A stretch of DNA of 64,000 nt from Luzula sylvatica (Eukaryota; Streptophyta; Magnoliopsida; Poales; Juncaceae). Position numbers and translations under genes: made by a program. Shown here one piece after another: positions 59,867-64,000 of this stretch. The DNA is taken from assembly GCA_946800325.1 (NCBI GenBank), contig OX326957.1:49595307-49659306 (forward strand), read 5' to 3'. Position 1 is the first letter of the stretch, and every line of letters starts with the position of its first letter. Below the pieces are notes generated by a model. It searched no databases and was not told the DNA's origin. It saw only the letters and a list, made by a program, of their open reading frames with translations.

Positions 59867-61668
59867 CACCATTTATTATTCATGACTTTGATTTTTGTTC
59901 TACTGTCGTACCATTTCAAATGCAATTATAAAGCATATAGTTGAAAAGAAAAAATAATGTTATTTCGTTCTCATGATTCAACGTGCAGACAATCTCAAAA
60001 TTTACTTATATTTTCAAAATACAAACACGCAATAAATTTGTAGGATACATAACACAAGCAAACAAAATACAAACACTTAACAAATTTACCTATATTTTCA
60101 CAAATCACTCCATATTTTTAATTAAATCATCTCCAATTCATCACAAAGATGCTCAAATTTGTAAATTACGCCGAATTCAGACTAATACCAACAGAATTCC
60201 TTTTTTTCAAGCCTGCCCAAAAAGAAGTCATCAATTAAAAACGCAATAAACAAATAAAAATTAAAAGAATACTCATAGTCGAAAAAATTACCTTCCAACT
60301 GAAATATGTTGTTAGAAGTTTGACAGGAAAGCACAAATCCCCGGTATCCCCTTCAACAATGGTGCACTCATTGAATGGCTAATTTTCTCTCGCATTGGCG
60401 ACCTCATGCGACAACTGGTCCAAAATCGTCGCAATCCCCAAAGTGATAAATCCAGTAACGCAACTCACATCCACAGTGATCGAAGACCTTGTTGGCGAAG
60501 AGATAACCATTCATATTTGCATAAAAAACGTATTCTGAAATTTCAAAGAGAATAAAATCATTAAACCTACAAATATGAATAATAAATTTCGAGCTAACGA
60601 TTTCTCTTCCAACATACAAAATCAAAAGCGATGCATATCTGAGAAAAAATTTAAATCAGGAAGAACAAAACCTTGCGAGTAAGATCTAAACATAATAGAT
60701 TCATTACTTTACTTAGCTCAACGAATCCATGTAGTTGAAGTTCATCTCTTTCCCTGTATCACGACAATCTACAACAGCCAAAAAAAATTGCAAAATATCT
60801 AACATACCCCTCTAAAAAGTCAAATATCATGAATAGTCCTGCAAAATTAAGAAATATCGCCAATAAACCATACTGGAATACATTTGTTGCAAATTACAAA
60901 ATGCAGATTACAAATTGAACGAAAAATGAAGCAATAGATCATTGAATAGAAGATAAATTAAATTAAATTTGATTCGTGTACCATTTTTGGAGGAAAGTTA
61001 ACTTGATGAAAAGGAGGTAGCAATCCAAAAACTCGACAAAAATTGCAGGTTTCGTCTCCTTACCGATCGCTGCTTCCTGATGAGAATTGAGTTTCATGAA
61101 TCGATAGTAAGTTAGACTTCCCATCCGTGTTGGCCAGATCTCCTCTAGTTCCGACCTGGCGGCGATTGTCTCACCTTTTCGCTTTCGGCCTCGCCCCTTG
61201 TTGGCTCCATAACCTGAAGAGAGCGAGAAGGTGTGCAGTAGAGCCCCTAGCCCCTGCCTGCGCTCAGTGCCGTCCTTCCTCCGTTCGAGAAAGGAATCGA
61301 AGAGAGAGAGAAAAGGAGTCGACAAGAAAGAGATATGAGTGAGCGTGGATAAGAAGGGATGGGATTTTTTTTCTTAACGGGTCGGGTATTAGTGGATTTA
61401 GGGTAATGTTTTGACATGGTTTTGTAGCTGACATGGCATGTGCGCGTGCGCCACATCAGCGTGCGGGGTTAAGAGAGCAGGGTGCCTAATCTTATTGCCA
61501 ATGGATTGATGGATGGTTGAGGTTGGTACACACAACACACTTTCGTTTCCAATCACCTTGCTTTTTAGTTCTTTTCCACCACCACTCCTTCCTTCAGTCC
61601 TTGACTTTCTCTCTCTTCCTCTTTTGAGTTTCTTATTGCTGCTCTCTAATCTACTGGACTCTGCAATA
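59867..61668. other. Intergenic and Psb28 upstream region
   Basis: No gene is supported. Two moderately long minus frames (60404-60625 and 60963-61325) have no recognised domains. The last 250 bp are pyrimidine-rich on the plus strand (TTTCTCTCTCTTCCTCTTTT), typical of a plant 5' UTR, and belong to Psb28. Confidence 0.4.
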
Positions 61669-62387
61669 ATGGCCACAGTTCGTTGCTTTTCTCTCTCAAC
61701 ATCCATGTCTCAATGCCCAAGACGTCATCACCAGCAATCACCAGGTCTTTCTCTCTCTCCCTCCCTCTCAGATAGGTACATTGAAGTTTTTTAGCTTGAA
61801 ATGGTATCCAAACTGAGTGGCATCCATTGGTACCAGAACATGTTAGCCTCAATTTGATATTTTTTTTCCCTAATTAAGAAATATAATAAATGACAATTTT
61901 CCCTAATTTTTCAGGGATATTAACTCATCAAAGAACTCTTCACCAACATTCGTCATTCGCGGGCACTTCCATGAACCTTTCCTCCCCGAAACCGTTCCAC
62001 TCTAAAAAGTCACGCGCCGGCTCTTCCCCAAAAGTTCAAATGATGGCCAAACCCTCCATCCAATTCATTGCCGGTACAGACGAGCAAACCATCCCTGACA
62101 TCAGACTCACGAAATCTCGTGACGGGACAAATGGAGTCGCTATTTTCACCTTTTCAGAGCCCTCGGTTTTCGACTCGTCGAGGGAACTCGGGGATATCAC
62201 TGGGATTTACATGATTGATGAAGAAGGCACTTTACAATCCGTGGACGTAAGCGCCAAGTTCGTTAATGGCAAGCCATCTACTATCGAGGCTAAATATATC
62301 ATGAGGACGACACGTGATTGGGACCGATTCATGAGGTTCATGGAAAGGTATTCTCAGGCTAATGGCCTCGAATTTGTCAAGAAATGA
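61669..62387 (+). CDS. PSB28: Photosystem II reaction center Psb28 protein, chloroplast precursor, 2 exons
   Basis: Assembly factor that binds photosystem II intermediates at the stromal side of the thylakoid. Exons 61669-61744 and 61915-62387 total 549 nt, about 182 aa. The N terminus ([19 protein letters not shown], then a Ser/His-rich stretch) is a chloroplast transit peptide. The mature domain begins near [20 protein letters not shown] and shows the family's [41 protein letters not shown] and [17 protein letters not shown] blocks with no missing parts. The single intron lies in the transit-peptide region. The mature part is highly conserved, so the call is firm. Confidence 0.96.
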
Positions 62388-63051
62388 TTTAAGGTCAGCG
62401 TGTTTTTTGTTTCGGTAATATATATTGTGTTTTATGAGATGCGAAATTTTGATGTATTATTTCGGTTTTTCTAATTGGTTGTTAAATATGTCATTTGTTT
62501 TTCTTTTCTTTTTTCATGAAAACATCTTGTTTCCAGAACAAATGTGTTCTTTTATAATTGTTGATTACGCATAATGTAAGTGCAATTAAGAGTTAAATCA
62601 AGTTTATACCAATAATTCAATTACATAATTGCTAATAAAGAGATTATCTTAAATCCAAATCTCTTGGTATAACATTAGATTACTTATCTAAAGAGTCAGA
62701 ACTTGCCAAGTCACTGCTATTGGGCTTCTCACTCTGTACCTTTCTATACCAATATGCTTCCACACCAAATAACCCTCTGTAAAACTCTCATTCACCTCTT
62801 GTTTCTTTCTATCAAAATAAACTTTATATTTCCTCTTTTCATTCAATTGACCAAAAGTCAACTTCTTAGGTTACGAAATATGAGACGTTGATTATGCATT
62901 TGGTTACGAAATATGTAACTAGTTTGAATTTTGAAATTTTTATATATAATTTGTGTTTTATATTTATTAATGGAAAAATAACATAAATATAATCAAATGT
63001 TGATTATGCATGTTTAATTTTTATTTGAGTGTAGTAAAGAATTTTTCGACG

Positions 63052-63087
<36 letters not shown>

Positions 63088-64000
63088 TATTTGTTTTGTT
63101 AACATTTGAGCATATATCGTTACAGTATGTATGCACTTATGAAAAAACTTGGTTAACTCGTCTATACCGTCAAACCCGGTCAAGATGAACTTAAATTTTT
63201 ACAATCATCATGTGTTGGATGGGGTTAGGTTGTAATAATTAAAATCCGTTGTAATTGATTTGCATTACAGTTTTGATAAAAACCCGTCCAACCCGGTTTA
63301 TGTGCATCCCTAAAAGGGAGAGACGTCAGTTAGCAAACGACACGCGGTGCCAGTATGCTCATTTTCCGGTCGTGATGCCACGACTCTGCTCCACTCTTCA
63401 ATCATAAGCAACGGTGCTGCTGCACGCCGCCGACCAAAAATAACTATTTTAAACGTATCAATTAACATTTAATTGAATAAATTAGAGATGTTGATCAATT
63501 CATTTTGTCACCTCATCAAAAATATTATGATAAATTTGGGGCCAATTATATATATTTTTATATATGAGTATAATTTGAGATGTAAAAGAAACAAAAATTA
63601 AAAAATAAAAGAGACACGTGTCGAATTGTGATTACATATCTAAAATTATATCTATTGAAGGATTGAAGGATTTGAGCAACCAACTTTATGTTGGTTCCTC
63701 CCTCAAAAAAATAAATAAATAATATAATCGCACTTAAACAATTAACGCTATGGCCAGCGAATAGTCAATAACATAATTCTTGAGAGCAATGTTATAAAAG
63801 TCATTAATAGCTACTCCTGCAGTGAGTGAGTAGAGAGTAGTGTTAAATAGCTATAGATATTGATTGATATTGTTCAGTGACTATATCAATGAATAATCTA
63901 TAGATATTATAACAAGTAGATTGATTAATCGGAAATCTTGTTACCAATATATTCACTGATTGGTCTTTTTCTTCGTGCGACTGCGACTGGCTACCAATTG
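62388..64000. other. Psb28 3' flank and AT-rich intergenic
   Basis: No further gene. Holds the Psb28 3' UTR, a TA microsatellite (63057-63080), and a probable relic of the hAT-type MITE family (about 63150-63312, with ACCCGGTC/AACCCGGTT motifs and a GTGCATCCCTA right end, left end missing). Confidence 0.45.
63057..63080. repeat. (TA)n microsatellite
   Basis: About twelve TA units downstream of Psb28. Confidence 0.9.

Noticed and set aside
60963..61325. 120-aa minus-strand frame upstream of Psb28
   Set aside because: No recognised motif, no splice partner and no second copy for comparison. It could be real but cannot be supported.

Overview
This window is nuclear DNA from a flowering plant, most likely a eudicot. 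The evidence is AT-rich sequence, genes split by GT..AG introns, and protein sequences that closely resemble Arabidopsis MIS12, GTF2H2/p44, LPA1-like, CLASP, LTL1-type GDSL lipase and Psb28. Exon joins were worked out by hand from splice signals, reading frame and remembered family conservation. The joined reading frames of all eight intron-containing or single-exon models close without internal stops. No species can be named from what is visible.

Region 1-26.2 kb is the gene-rich half. In order it holds MIS12 (minus, 320-1718), GTF2H2 (plus, 3046-4542), a 3.1 kb fold-back Mutator-like element (5020-8164), a vWA-domain gene (plus, 8572-11748) whose only intron is almost filled by a 1.7 kb transposon, an LPA1-like photosystem II assembly gene (minus, 12564-13851), an unrecognised eight-exon gene (minus, 14254-16554), an F-box/DUF295 gene (minus, 18296-19408) and a complete 21-exon CLASP gene (minus, 20044-26248). 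MIS12 and GTF2H2 are divergent, and a Helitron-like repeat lies between them.

Region 26.2-42.5 kb is transposon-dominated. It holds a hAT-type MITE, tandem duplications, diverged noncoding retroelement copies, a copia integrase remnant, two solo LTRs of one family in opposite orientation (each with a perfect 5-bp target duplication), AT-rich tandem arrays and a second Mutator-like element (37144-40738) that carries one of the solo LTRs.

Region 42.5-44.1 kb is a five-exon GDSL esterase/lipase gene. Region 44.1-61.6 kb is again accessory DNA. It contains a 544-bp Mutator-type MITE, a GC-rich retroposed insert with poly(A) and a 15-bp target duplication, a copia LTR with flanking internal sequence, a further LTR-family copy, three hAT-type MITEs, tRNA-like SINE copies, a second Helitron-like copy and a PPR gene fragment. 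The two-exon nuclear Psb28 gene lies at 61.7-62.4 kb.

The genes are a typical unlinked plant set: kinetochore, transcription/repair, microtubules, ubiquitin ligase adaptor, photosystem II assembly and extracellular lipid metabolism. They do not form an operon or obvious pathway cluster. I did not find a clearly new multi-gene system. The most unusual items are the tandemly duplicated MIS12 exon, the unrecognised eight-exon gene, the GC-rich retroposed insert, the nested and paired solo LTRs, and the MITE family whose interiors consist of short echoed motifs.
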